NCBI GenBank assembly: GCA_024679565.1
Contig: JAIBDD010000001.1
Span: forward strand, 1 to 64,000
Reading direction: 5' to 3'
DNA length: 64,000 bases
DNA from: Bacteroidota bacterium
GTDB taxonomy: Bacteria > Bacteroidota > Bacteroidia > NS11-12g > UBA9320
Numbering within the stretch: the stretch's first letter is position 1; every line of letters begins with the position of its first letter. Positions 33,757 to 41,788 of the stretch are shown here, in pieces. The translations under genes and the position numbers were made by a program. The notes below the pieces were generated by a model. That model ran no database searches. It was not told the DNA's origin and worked only from the letters and a program-made list of their open reading frames with translations.

Positions 33757-35381
33757 AAAAGACACTTACGCTATTGGTAGCAACAATCTTCAGTCAATTG
33801 GCATCAGCACAAATCAACTGGATGGCCACATTTGAATCTCATCCATTAATGCAATTGGATACCTTTTATAACGGCTCAGACAGTGCTGGAAGCTTTAATA
33901 GCGGTAAAGCGACATATATTAACAACTACAATCCGGCTTGGCAATCGTGGGACGGTGTCAGCGTCTCTAACATGAAGGATACAACGACACCAGGGTATGG
34001 CAATCAATACAGTGTAATGTCAGGATCGGGTGTGAACTATTCATCAAATTACGCCGTAGCACATAAACAGGCGACAGTGGTATTGCACAACCAACAAGTG
34101 GTTAAAGGGATGTACGTGAACAACGGCACTTATCCCACTCTTTCTATGCGTGATGGCGACCAATTCGCAAAGAAGTTTGGTGGCAATGATGGTAATGATC
34201 CAGATTTTTTAAGAATTATAGCAACGGGTCACATCGGTAATTCAACCACTACGGATATGTTTTATCTGGCAGACTACAGATTCTCAGATAATAGTAAAGA
34301 CTATTTGGTTAAAGACTGGACGCACTGGAACCTAGAGCGATTAGGCGACGTAGATTCTATAGTATTTACAATGGAAAGCAGCGATACTGGCCAATTTGGA
34401 ATGAATACACCAGCTTATTTCTGCTTTGATAATTTCAATTCTGATTCTTTAACCAACAGCTATATAATCTCCGATATTGACTTTGATTACAAAACCAACG
34501 TTGATAGTTTCTTAAACGGATCGCAGTTTGATGGCGGATTCGTACAAAACACAGTGTTATTTGAAAACAAGTTCAACAAACAATGGGGGAGTTGGACGGG
34601 CTGGTCTGTGTCAAGTATGTCGGATACTATTGATGCAACATTTAATAATCAATACAGTTGTATTTCAGGCAGTGGCTTTGGGCAATCGAAAACCTATTTG
34701 ACTGGTTATCAACGTGCAAACATGCATTTTCCATATGTGTCGACAGTTCATTTTCAACCTACCGCTGCTAGAGAATTTAAGGTTGGCATAAACAACTCAA
34801 CGTATGGTTTTAAAACAATGCAGGACGGAAACCAATTTGCTAAAAAGTTCGGCGGTGTTTCAGGAAACGATAAAGATTATTTGATGGTTAAGGTAGTTGG
34901 TGTGCTTTACAACGGTGAAACAACCGATACCTTGTCGCACTATTTAGCCGATTACAGGTCTGACGACAATTCAAAAGACTATATTCAAAAAGACTGGAGT
35001 TACTGGAATCTAACTGATATAATGTACAATCAAGCTGTTGTGAGCCTCCATTTTTGGGTGGAAGGTAGCGATACCGGGCAGTTTGGATTAAATACTCCGG
35101 CATATTTTTGCATGGATAACATTTTCCCAATAACAGGTGCGGTTCGGCATGCGAATGAAATGGATTTAACTATCTTCCCTAATCCAACAAATGAGGTAAT
35201 CAACGTGATGACTTCAAATGACATTACACGCATGACCGTATTCGATATAACTGGTGAAACACATTTAACTCACACAGAGAACAGGAAAAGTGTAAACGTA
35301 AGTGACTTAAAAACAGGTATTTACTTTATCGAAGTTAGAACAACAAAGGGAGTTTCTGTTAAACAGTTCATTAAACAATGA
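33753..35381 (+). CDS. Tandem DUF4465 surface protein with T9SS type A tail (probable B12 capture)
   Basis: A 542-residue exported protein. After a signal peptide (LASA-QI), two DUF4465-like repeats are visible at about 30-235 and 250-465. Each contains the series WQSWDGVSVSNMKDT or WGSWTGWSVSSMSDT, then GNQYS or NNQYS, then DGDQFAKKFGG or DGNQFAKKFGG, YLADYR, and SSDTGQFGMNTPAYFC or GSDTGQFGLNTPAYFC. A T9SS type A tail ends it (DLTIFPNPTNEVINVM to GIYFIEVRTTKG). It overlaps btuB by four bases (ATGA). I recall surface B12-binding BtuH proteins of Bacteroides as members of this domain family but could not check it. Corrinoid binding here is inferred mainly from the riboswitch operon. Confidence 0.85.
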   Translation: MKKTLTLLVATIFSQLASAQINWMATFESHPLMQLDTFYNGSDSAGSFNSGKATYINNYNPAWQSWDGVSVSNMKDTTTPGYGNQYSVMSGSGVNYSSNYAVAHKQATVVLHNQQVVKGMYVNNGTYPTLSMRDGDQFAKKFGGNDGNDPDFLRIIATGHIGNSTTTDMFYLADYRFSDNSKDYLVKDWTHWNLERLGDVDSIVFTMESSDTGQFGMNTPAYFCFDNFNSDSLTNSYIISDIDFDYKTNVDSFLNGSQFDGGFVQNTVLFENKFNKQWGSWTGWSVSSMSDTIDATFNNQYSCISGSGFGQSKTYLTGYQRANMHFPYVSTVHFQPTAAREFKVGINNSTYGFKTMQDGNQFAKKFGGVSGNDKDYLMVKVVGVLYNGETTDTLSHYLADYRSDDNSKDYIQKDWSYWNLTDIMYNQAVVSLHFWVEGSDTGQFGLNTPAYFCMDNIFPITGAVRHANEMDLTIFPNPTNEVINVMTSNDITRMTVFDITGETHLTHTENRKSVNVSDLKTGIYFIEVRTTKGVSVKQFIKQ

Positions 35382-36346
35382 GGCAAACGTTATCCGTATT
35401 AATCATTATTGCGTGTAGCTGCTTTTGTTTAGCTCAGTTTGATCCTGCTGGAGGAAAATCCGGTAGTCATGCGATTCATCGAGACAACATATCGTTAAGC
35501 TATTGGGGAGATTCGGTACTTATAAAACGTGGAAGTCAACGAATAAATGCCAGCAGTTCCGTAGTTGTGGTAACTGGTGAGCCGACAGATGCGCTAGGTA
35601 CTGCAGATAATAGGACTGTAAGCATTGGAGACGGGGGAGTGGCAATATTTTATTTCAGCCGAGCGATAGCTGATATCTCAGGTCCTGATTTTGTTGTTTT
35701 CGAAAACGGATTTGAATGGGCTGGTGGCTATTTTTTAGAATTGGCTTTTGTTGAAGTGAGTAGTGACGGTATAAGGTTTGTTCGATTTCCATCAGAATGT
35801 GCAGCAGATTCGTCTACCCAAATAGAGAATTTATCTTATATGGAATGCGAATGGTACCATAATTTGGCAGGAAAGCATCAAGCACCTTACGGAACACCAT
35901 TCGATCTAGAAGAGTTAAAAGATTCTATAGGAATAGATGTAAGCGCAATCACCCATATTCGATTGGTCGACGTTGTTGGAAGCATAAATGATTCATTTGC
36001 CAGACGAGATAGTAAAGGGCAGAAAATTAACGATCCATGGCCAACCGATTTTGAATCGGGAGGATTTGATTTGGATGCCATTGGTGTATTGCAATTCCCA
36101 CTAGGCGTAACCGCAAAGAGCGTTATTAAACGTTTTGTGACGCCCAATCCCTCGTATTCATCAACAGGATTTCGACTACAAATGAGTTGCAATTCTTTAA
36201 CGATTTGTACAATGTCTGGGGAAACTGTTTACTCAGATACGTCAGGTTCGAAACATCATAATCCAGGTTTGCAAGAAGGCGTTTATTTCGTAAAATTGGA
36301 AACAGATACTGGTACCTTCATTCAAAAAATATGCGTCATTCAATAG
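35378..36346 (+). CDS. Secreted surface protein with T9SS-type tail in B12 operon
   Basis: A 322-residue protein with signal peptide (CFCLA-QF). The N-terminal domain belongs to a family of secreted proteins usually annotated only as cell surface protein. Its core reads GKSGSHAIHRDN, VSIGDGGVAIFYF, DFVVFENGFEWAGGYFLELAFVEVS, YGTPFDLEELKDSIGIDVS and finally NDPWPTDFESGGFDLDAIGV. The last 65 residues look like a T9SS type A tail (RFVTPNPSYSSTGFRLQM, GVYFVKLETDTGTF). It overlaps both neighbours by four and sixteen bases, so it is co-translated with B12 genes. Ligand binding is unproven. Confidence 0.78.
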   Translation: MRQTLSVLIIIACSCFCLAQFDPAGGKSGSHAIHRDNISLSYWGDSVLIKRGSQRINASSSVVVVTGEPTDALGTADNRTVSIGDGGVAIFYFSRAIADISGPDFVVFENGFEWAGGYFLELAFVEVSSDGIRFVRFPSECAADSSTQIENLSYMECEWYHNLAGKHQAPYGTPFDLEELKDSIGIDVSAITHIRLVDVVGSINDSFARRDSKGQKINDPWPTDFESGGFDLDAIGVLQFPLGVTAKSVIKRFVTPNPSYSSTGFRLQMSCNSLTICTMSGETVYSDTSGSKHHNPGLQEGVYFVKLETDTGTFIQKICVIQ

Positions 36347-37344
36347 GTGTTATCTTCATATTATTATTGTTTGGATGTGACGATGAGTCCGTCTTGCCAC
36401 CTAGCAACACCGATACAAGTGCAGGTGATGTATTGGTAATAAATGAAGGAGGATTCCAGCGTGGTAATGCTTCCTTGGGATTGTATAATTTTAGTACCAA
36501 TGGTTACTTATCTAACCTGTATAAGAATGTAAACCAGCAACCTGTTGGTGATGTATTTCAATCCATTGCCTCACACAATGGCGAGTACTGGCTAGTGGTT
36601 AACAATTCTGGAAAAATCATCGTGATTGATTCGATAGATTTAAAAATAAAACATGAGATAACAGGTTTTAAATCACCGCGTTATGTTCATTTTTATAAAA
36701 ACACGAAGGCTTTTGTTAGCGATTTGTATGGAAACGAAATAGCTGTGGTGAATACCCAGACATATCGAATCGACAATTTCATACCCATTGACGGTTGGAC
36801 GGACCAAATGAATATGGTAGATGACAGGTTGTTTATAGCGAATCGCGAACGTCCGTTTGTTTTTGTTGTAGATCCCATAGCTGAGGTTGTTGTAGATAGC
36901 ATAAGCGTTGCCCACAATCCGAATAGTCTTGCCGTTTTACGTAATAGTCTTGTTGCTGTGTTATGCGAAGGTCGCTTGGGAAGCAACGACGTTCCAAAGT
37001 TTCAATTGATTCATCCTGATTCATTACGCGTTGTGAACGAGGTAAGCCTTGACATAGGAGGGAAGCCAAGCTTGTTGCGGGTGAGTCCGGTCAACGGTAA
37101 CATATACTTTGCTTTTAAAGGAATTCATTACATACACCCCTTAACATACAAGGTCGAAAATAAAATAATCGACATGCCTGAGTCGAATGTGTATGGGTTT
37201 GATATTGACCCAGTTACAGGGAATTTCTACTTTTCAGATGCAAAAGATTATTTGCAAAAGAGTGATGTGTACATATACAAAGGGGAAACAAAGGTGAATC
37301 AATTCGTATCTGGTATCATTACGAATGGTTTTGTGTTTCGGTAA
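36331..37344 (+). CDS. BtuG-like beta-propeller lipoprotein (DUF5074/YncE type)
   Basis: A 337-residue lipoprotein. The lipobox is LLLFGC, followed by DDES, an acidic stretch after the lipid cysteine that fits the Bacteroidota surface-export signal. The mature part is a seven-bladed-type propeller of the DUF5074/YncE kind (GDVLVINEGGFQRGNASLGL, LKIKHEITGFKSPRYVHFY, KAFVSDLYGNEIAVVNTQTY, VYGFDIDPVTGNFYFSDA). In Bacteroides, BtuG is a surface propeller lipoprotein that binds B12 very tightly and feeds BtuB. Location at the end of this riboswitch operon supports the same job. Confidence 0.85.
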   Translation: MRHSIGVIFILLLFGCDDESVLPPSNTDTSAGDVLVINEGGFQRGNASLGLYNFSTNGYLSNLYKNVNQQPVGDVFQSIASHNGEYWLVVNNSGKIIVIDSIDLKIKHEITGFKSPRYVHFYKNTKAFVSDLYGNEIAVVNTQTYRIDNFIPIDGWTDQMNMVDDRLFIANRERPFVFVVDPIAEVVVDSISVAHNPNSLAVLRNSLVAVLCEGRLGSNDVPKFQLIHPDSLRVVNEVSLDIGGKPSLLRVSPVNGNIYFAFKGIHYIHPLTYKVENKIIDMPESNVYGFDIDPVTGNFYFSDAKDYLQKSDVYIYKGETKVNQFVSGIITNGFVFR

Positions 37345-37447
37345 CAACTCTGTTTCTTTTTACAGCGTATCATGAACAAATTAAAGGTATTCCTGTTATG
37401 TGTATCATAATACATGTATATACATATAATAATTGTAATTTCGACTC

Positions 37448-38575
37448 ATGGCAAACGATAGAAGAGACTTTTTGAAAAAAGCAGGACTTGCTGCATCAGG
37501 CGTGATACTAGGGTCTGCAACAAATATTAGTAAATCAGAAGAAGACGATAAAGAAGAGAAAGTGATAGTAAAAAAAATATGGCCTTTAGGCTTTCAGTGG
37601 GAGACACAAGACCCGTTTCTATTTTGTGTGCATCATGAAGATTTGTATCCAGAAGGGAATGATGGTCAAGGACCAAAAGCATCTCTTGATGGTCGACAGA
37701 TAGGACAAGATTTTATCATTAAAGACGGCTGGCGCATGTATCATGGTAAAAAAGTACCTGGATTTCCAAGTCACCCACACCGTGGATTTGAAACGATAAC
37801 CGTTGTTAGAGATGGTTATGTAGATCATTCAGATTCGTTAGGTGGTCATGCCCGCTACGGACATGGCGACGTGCAATGGATGACAGCAGGTAAAGGGCTT
37901 CAGCATGCCGAGATGTTTCCTTTGGTTAACAAAGAGTCTGGCAACAGAATGGAGTTATTTCAGATCTGGTTGAACTTGCCTAAGAAAAGCAAAATGGTAA
38001 CACCTTACTTCAAGATGAATTGGAGTGAAGATATCCCGGTATTGGAAGAGAAAGATGCCAACAACAATAAGATAAGAATTGAAGTATTAGCCGGCACCTT
38101 AGGAGAGTCTAAAGCACCAAGCGCAAATCCTGATTCTTGGGCCGCTGAAAGTGATAACCATGTGGCCATTTATGCTTTTAAGTTTGGGCCTGGCGCTGAA
38201 TATACGTTGCCTAAATCTGTGGATGGCGTCAATAGAAGTTTGTATTTTTTTGAAGGAGATTCAATCAATATAGCAGGACAAGATATTGGCAGTTACCATG
38301 GTTTAAACGTTGATCCAACTGAAGACATTATAATTAAAAATGGAGACACGGAGGGTCAGATATTGCTACTGCAAGGAAAGCCACTAAACGAGCCGGTAGT
38401 TCAGCATGGTCCATTTGTAATGAACTCTAGAGAAGAAATTCAGCAGGCGTTTATAGATTACCAGAAAACGGGTTTTGGCGGATGGCCTTGGAACAGCAGT
38501 GATCCCGTCCATGGTGCCGAAGGAAAGCGCTTTGCCAAACATCCTGACGGTAGAGAAGAATTGAAAAATGACTAG
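37448..38575 (+). CDS. Pirin family protein with Tat-type signal
   Basis: A 375-residue bicupin of the pirin family. The N-terminal cupin has the metal motif FPSHPHRGFETITVV, then DGYVDHSDSLGG and GDVQWMTAGKGLQHAEMF. The C-terminal cupin follows (YTLPKSVDGVNRSLYFFEGD, LLLQGKPLNEPVVQHGPFVMN). Unlike cytosolic pirins, it starts with a twin-arginine signal, NDRRDFLKKAGLAASG, and so is probably exported. Pirins include quercetinase-like and redox-sensing proteins; function here is open. It is monocistronic, with a weak -7 element just before the ATG. Confidence 0.88.
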   Translation: MANDRRDFLKKAGLAASGVILGSATNISKSEEDDKEEKVIVKKIWPLGFQWETQDPFLFCVHHEDLYPEGNDGQGPKASLDGRQIGQDFIIKDGWRMYHGKKVPGFPSHPHRGFETITVVRDGYVDHSDSLGGHARYGHGDVQWMTAGKGLQHAEMFPLVNKESGNRMELFQIWLNLPKKSKMVTPYFKMNWSEDIPVLEEKDANNNKIRIEVLAGTLGESKAPSANPDSWAAESDNHVAIYAFKFGPGAEYTLPKSVDGVNRSLYFFEGDSINIAGQDIGSYHGLNVDPTEDIIIKNGDTEGQILLLQGKPLNEPVVQHGPFVMNSREEIQQAFIDYQKTGFGGWPWNSSDPVHGAEGKRFAKHPDGREELKND

Positions 38576-38699
38576 CACATAGTCTCCGTATAAATCTAGA
38601 CAATCAGATATTCCCCTCTGTTCACGCAAAGGGAGATTCATAACGCTTTGATTTGCTATTATTTAGTAACCAGCGTATGGCTTTATTTCTTTTATTTGC

Positions 38700-39173
38700 A
38701 TGGTGAGGCTTCTAAGGGTATTTCTCGTTTTTTTTATTGGCATATCGATTTCCTCGTCGAGTTGTGCTGGCATAAAAATTGGCGGTAAAAAGGCGGAAAC
38801 AAGGGCGCAACAGAAGGCAAGGAATAACATTGATGAAATGGTGTCTGCTGCTGAATCGTTTCTTCAAGTGGAAGATTCTTTTAATCGTGCAATTAAGATA
38901 CTAAAGGAAGCGTATTTTCAATCCAATCAAAACAACTACACGATTGGAATTATAAAGAGCGCAAACTTATTGGCCGATGGTTATTTATATCTGGTCGACT
39001 ATTCCAACGCAACGTCTAAGTACTTCATCGCAATGCGGCATGCCGAGTCCATTGGTGATTCTGTGAGCATGGCTAAAGCCTACAGGGGTCTTGGATTGGT
39101 TAAGTTCAATATGAAACAATGGGCCGACGCAATTTCTAATTTCAATACTTCCAGGCACTTCAACGCCCTATGA
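38700..39173 (+). CDS. Short TPR-containing lipoprotein, possibly a truncated sensor
   Basis: A 157-residue protein with a lipoprotein signal (ISSSSC near residue 22) and TPR-like helices: SFNRAIKILKEAYFQSN, LADGYLYLVDYSNATSKYF, GDSVSMAKAYRGLGLVKFN and QWADAISNFNTSRHF. The pattern is that of the N-terminal TPR part of Bacteroidota TPR-type histidine kinases or regulators, which are several hundred residues longer. Here the protein stops after about three repeats. No continuing TPR is found in any frame in the next 300 bases. It may be complete or a remnant. Confidence 0.6.
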   Translation: MVRLLRVFLVFFIGISISSSSCAGIKIGGKKAETRAQQKARNNIDEMVSAAESFLQVEDSFNRAIKILKEAYFQSNQNNYTIGIIKSANLLADGYLYLVDYSNATSKYFIAMRHAESIGDSVSMAKAYRGLGLVKFNMKQWADAISNFNTSRHFNAL

Positions 39174-39289
39174 CTAAGCCGATTACATTCATTTTTTTTA
39201 ACCAAATCTATACATTATTGTCAAAAGGTCAATGTAGGATAGCGGTAAAACTTTGAATCTACCTCATAGACTCATTCGTCCTTCATTCC

Positions 39290-39341
39290 TTCAGACATTC
39301 AACCCTTCAATCCTTCGTCTTTCAGACATTCAACCCTTCAA
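39290..39341. repeat. Direct 21-base repeat in a CAACCCTTCAA-type low-complexity tract
   Basis: An exact 21-base unit starting TTCAGACATTCAACCC is present at 39290-39310 and again at 39321-39341. The repeats sit inside a longer tract of octamers like TTCATTCC and TTCAATCC (39272-39341). The same octamer family, in reverse orientation, occurs at 49511-49542. The 336-base gap 39174-39509 otherwise contains only the palindromic elements described next. Confidence 0.8.
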
Positions 39342-39347
39342 AACCGA

Positions 39348-39370
39348 GATTACTCGCTCCGCTCGTGATC
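39348..39370. repeat. 23-base imperfect palindrome with triloop
   Basis: GATTAC-TC-GC-TCC-GC-TC-GTGATC: outer arms GATTAC/GTGATC pair with one mismatch, a tandem mismatch follows, then GC/GC closes a TCC loop. The layout resembles short extragenic palindromic elements. Confidence 0.6.
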
Positions 39371-39386
39371 CCTGAGTGGGGGAGTT

Positions 39387-39509
39387 CAGACTAAAATGCC
39401 TAGACACTTTGTGTCAAGGGCTTTGTTGTTTCCACCCTCACTTGAAACTTCGTTTCAGATTCGTTTGAAAACAACAAAGCCCTACGCTGTGCGTAAGGCT
39501 TTTAGTCTG
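39387..39509. repeat. Paired terminator-like hairpins in inverted orientation, abutting tRNA-Ser
   Basis: The left unit (39387-39431) and the right unit (39469-39509, read on the minus strand) share CAGACTAAAA-GCCT at one end and GGGCTTTGTTGTTT at the other. Each folds into its own hairpin: left GACAC-TTT-GTGTC, right ACGC-TGT-GCGT. The apical stem differs between copies but pairing is kept. A third small hairpin, TGAAAC-TTC-GTTTCA (39443-39457), lies at the centre. Across the element the arms 39417-39431 and 39469-39483 are perfectly complementary (15 bases). On the minus strand the right hairpin, 12 pairs with one G-U and a T-rich tail, is a plausible terminator for tRNA-Ser. Confidence 0.75.
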
Positions 39510-39594
39510 CGGAGAAGGAGGGATTCGAACCCCCGGAGGTGTGACCCTCGCTTGTTTTCAAGACAAGTGCATTCGACCACTCTGCCACTTCTCC
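39510..39594 (-). tRNA. tRNA-Ser (anticodon UGA)
   Basis: Minus-strand cloverleaf of 85 bases. The acceptor stem is GGAGAAG / CTTCTCC with discriminator G. The D arm begins TGGCAGAGTGG. The anticodon stem is CTTGT/ACAAG with loop CTTGAAA, giving anticodon TGA at 39558-39560. A long variable arm is present, and the T arm contains GGTTCGAATCC. Large variable arm, G discriminator and anticodon identify serine, reading UCA. The 3' CCA is not encoded (next bases CAG). A36-A37-A38 make it a MiaA substrate. Confidence 0.97.
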
Positions 39595-39663
39595 GTTAGA
39601 GGATGCAAATGTAATTTTTGCACGTGTTACCGACAACATTTTTTATAAAAAAAATACTGAATA

Positions 39664-40578
39664 TTAATTTAAGTCATGTTCAGGCTTAATCGACTTCATT
39701 TCAGCCCTATCAATACTGCTGTTTAGCTCAAATCCGACTAATAACATGATGCAGTTAAAATAGATTAAAACCATTAGTACAAGTATAGTTCCAATAGATC
39801 CGTACAATTTATTGTATGAATTAAAGCTATTAACGTAAAATGTGAACCCTGCGCTAGCAATTACCGATAGTATTGTGGCCAATGTGCTTCCAACGCTAAA
39901 AAACTTCCATTCCGCAACCTTTGAGCTACCAAAATAATAAAGCGAGGAGTAGACGAAATAAATGAGTACAAATATCGAGGCATATTGTAAGATTTCTAAC
40001 AACAGCACATTAATCTGTTCGTCTACATACTGTTGTTTCTTTAACCAAGATATAGATATCGTTACGACGGTAATAATCGCTACACTGGCTAACACAATTA
40101 GAGCAACCAACAATGTCAAGCCAATGCTTCTTAGTCTGGCGATGTACCACGATCGTTTTTGATGAGAAAGTGCATATTTATCAAAAGCAGTCATCATCGA
40201 ATTGAATGCATTACTGCTGAAATAAAGTGCTAGGATAAAACCAAAGGATAACAAACTCAGGTTTTGATTATTTAAGATGTCATCTATTGTTCCCAATAAT
40301 ACTTCGTATGCATTGGTTGGTAATAAGCGTTTAATCTGAACTAAAAGGTCTGATTGAAAATCTAATATCGGTATATACGCAATGACAGTAAATAAGAAAA
40401 TGATTGATGGAAACAGTGCTAAGAAAAAGTTAAATGCCAAGGATGAAGCACGCAACATCAGATCAGCATCAAACAAAGAATCAATAAAAAACTTACCTAC
40501 GTCAAACAGAGATCTGCCTTTAAAACCCGGGAAGCTATGTCTCTTTAGCCAACGTTTGGCAGGTTGAAGCCTAAACAA
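39664..40578 (-). CDS. YihY/BrkB (ribonuclease BN-like) inner-membrane protein
   Basis: A 304-residue protein with six transmembrane segments. Family motifs are DADLMLRASSLAFNFFLALFP, ALYFSSNAFNSMMTAFDKY, KFFSVGSTLATILSVIASAGF and YNKLYGSIGTILVLMVLIYFN. YihY/BrkB proteins were once called RNase BN, but a membrane transport or assembly role is more likely. The only canonical start is TTG 40578. The reading frame stays open 60 bases further upstream with family-like residues (LEKYRTKIL), so the true start could be an ATT or ATC codon. No neighbouring operon partner. Confidence 0.85.
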   Translation of the reverse strand: MFRLQPAKRWLKRHSFPGFKGRSLFDVGKFFIDSLFDADLMLRASSLAFNFFLALFPSIIFLFTVIAYIPILDFQSDLLVQIKRLLPTNAYEVLLGTIDDILNNQNLSLLSFGFILALYFSSNAFNSMMTAFDKYALSHQKRSWYIARLRSIGLTLLVALIVLASVAIITVVTISISWLKKQQYVDEQINVLLLEILQYASIFVLIYFVYSSLYYFGSSKVAEWKFFSVGSTLATILSVIASAGFTFYVNSFNSYNKLYGSIGTILVLMVLIYFNCIMLLVGFELNSSIDRAEMKSIKPEHDLN

Positions 40579-40708
40579 AATTTTGGTTCTATATTTTTCT
40601 AGGCTCGAGATGGGTAAAATATTTTAGACAAATATAGACTATACATACGCATGGATATATATCAGTATATTAACAAGAATTTCACATGGTATTGCTCTAT
40701 ATACGTAA

Positions 40709-40716
40709 TACTTTTG
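40709..40716 (+). promoter_or_regulatory. -7 promoter element (TAnnTTTG) for the serC operon
   Basis: TACTTTTG, a perfect match, 19 bases before the serC ATG. Confidence 0.6.
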
Positions 40717-40735
40717 CGGCAAATTAGTAATCGGA

Positions 40736-41788
40736 ATGAACAAGGTACATAATTTCTCAGCGGGCCCAGCCATACTGCCACAAGAGGCGATTGAAGCAGG
40801 CAAGGAAGCTCTAACAAATTTTGCCAACACCGGCCTTTCAATTTTGGAAGTATCGCATCGAAGCAGGCAATATGTTGCTGTAATGGATGAAGCAAGAGCT
40901 TTGGTTAAGAAATTATGGAATTTGAATGACGATTATGAAGTGATGTACCTACATGGTGGAGCCAGCACCCAATTCTTGATGGTGGCATATAACCTGCTCA
41001 ATACAAAAGCATGTTACATCGATACGGGTGTGTGGTCGAGCAAGTCGATTAAAGAGGCAGGTTTGTTTGGTGAAGTAGATATTATAGCGTCTAGTAAAGA
41101 CAAGAATTACACCTACATCCCCAAAGATTACATCATTCCAACAGATGCTGATTATCTTCACATTACAAGTAACAATACGATTTATGGGAGCCAAATGCAC
41201 AAATTCCCAGAAACAGCATTGCCACTTGTTTGTGATATGAGTTCGGATATTTTTAGTCGAAAAATTGATGCAAACCAGTTTGACATCATGTATGCTGGTG
41301 CTCAGAAAAATTTAGGTCCTGCAGGGGCTACTCTGGTAGTAGTGAAGAAGGACGTTTTAGGTAAGGTATCTCGTCAAATACCATCGATGATGGATTACAA
41401 GATCCACATGTCTAAAGGCTCGATGTTCAACACGCCGCCTGCATTTCCCGTATACGTGGTTTTGCAAACCCTAAAATGGATTGATAAAACTGGAATTGAA
41501 ACCATAGAAAATCGAAACAGAGCGAAAGCAGATTTGTTATATAATGAAATTGACACCAACGAGAGTTTTGTTGGGGCAGTTGCCAAAGAGGATAGAAGTT
41601 ATATGAACGCAACTTTCTTGTTAAACGACGACAGTCAAAACGAGGCATTTTTAAATGCATGTCAGGAGGCCAACATTAGCGGTATCAAAGGACATAGGTC
41701 AGTTGGTGGATTTAGAGCAAGTATGTACAACGCATTAGAATTAGACAGTGTACAGGCATTGGTTAATGTGATGCAAACATTCAAATAA
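40736..41788 (+). CDS. serC: Phosphoserine aminotransferase
   Basis: A 350-residue class V PLP aminotransferase making 3-phosphoserine from 3-phosphohydroxypyruvate. Motifs: NFSAGPAILPQEAI, ISEVSHRSR-like LEVSHRSRQY, MYLHGGASTQFLMVAYNL, and the PLP lysine K191 in IMYAGAQKNLGPAGAT. The C-terminus has SGIKGHRSVGGFRASMYNA. Length and motifs are typical. It starts the serC-serA-DUF1015 operon, with serA starting in its stop codon (TAATG). Confidence 0.97.
   Translation: MNKVHNFSAGPAILPQEAIEAGKEALTNFANTGLSILEVSHRSRQYVAVMDEARALVKKLWNLNDDYEVMYLHGGASTQFLMVAYNLLNTKACYIDTGVWSSKSIKEAGLFGEVDIIASSKDKNYTYIPKDYIIPTDADYLHITSNNTIYGSQMHKFPETALPLVCDMSSDIFSRKIDANQFDIMYAGAQKNLGPAGATLVVVKKDVLGKVSRQIPSMMDYKIHMSKGSMFNTPPAFPVYVVLQTLKWIDKTGIETIENRNRAKADLLYNEIDTNESFVGAVAKEDRSYMNATFLLNDDSQNEAFLNACQEANISGIKGHRSVGGFRASMYNALELDSVQALVNVMQTFK

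Noticed and set aside
39290-39341. CRISPR-like array from the direct repeats
   Set aside because: Only two copies with a 10-base gap; belongs to a low-complexity octamer tract.
39387-39594. tRNA-Ser flank as an integration (att) site of an element
   Set aside because: No integrase, no second copy of the tRNA 3' end, and no accessory gene cluster next to it; only small palindromic repeats are present.
39396-39599. Plus-strand open frame of 67 codons through the tRNA region
   Set aside because: It is antisense to tRNA-Ser and the hairpin element; the RRRRDSNPRR-type product is the usual translation artefact of a tRNA gene's complement.
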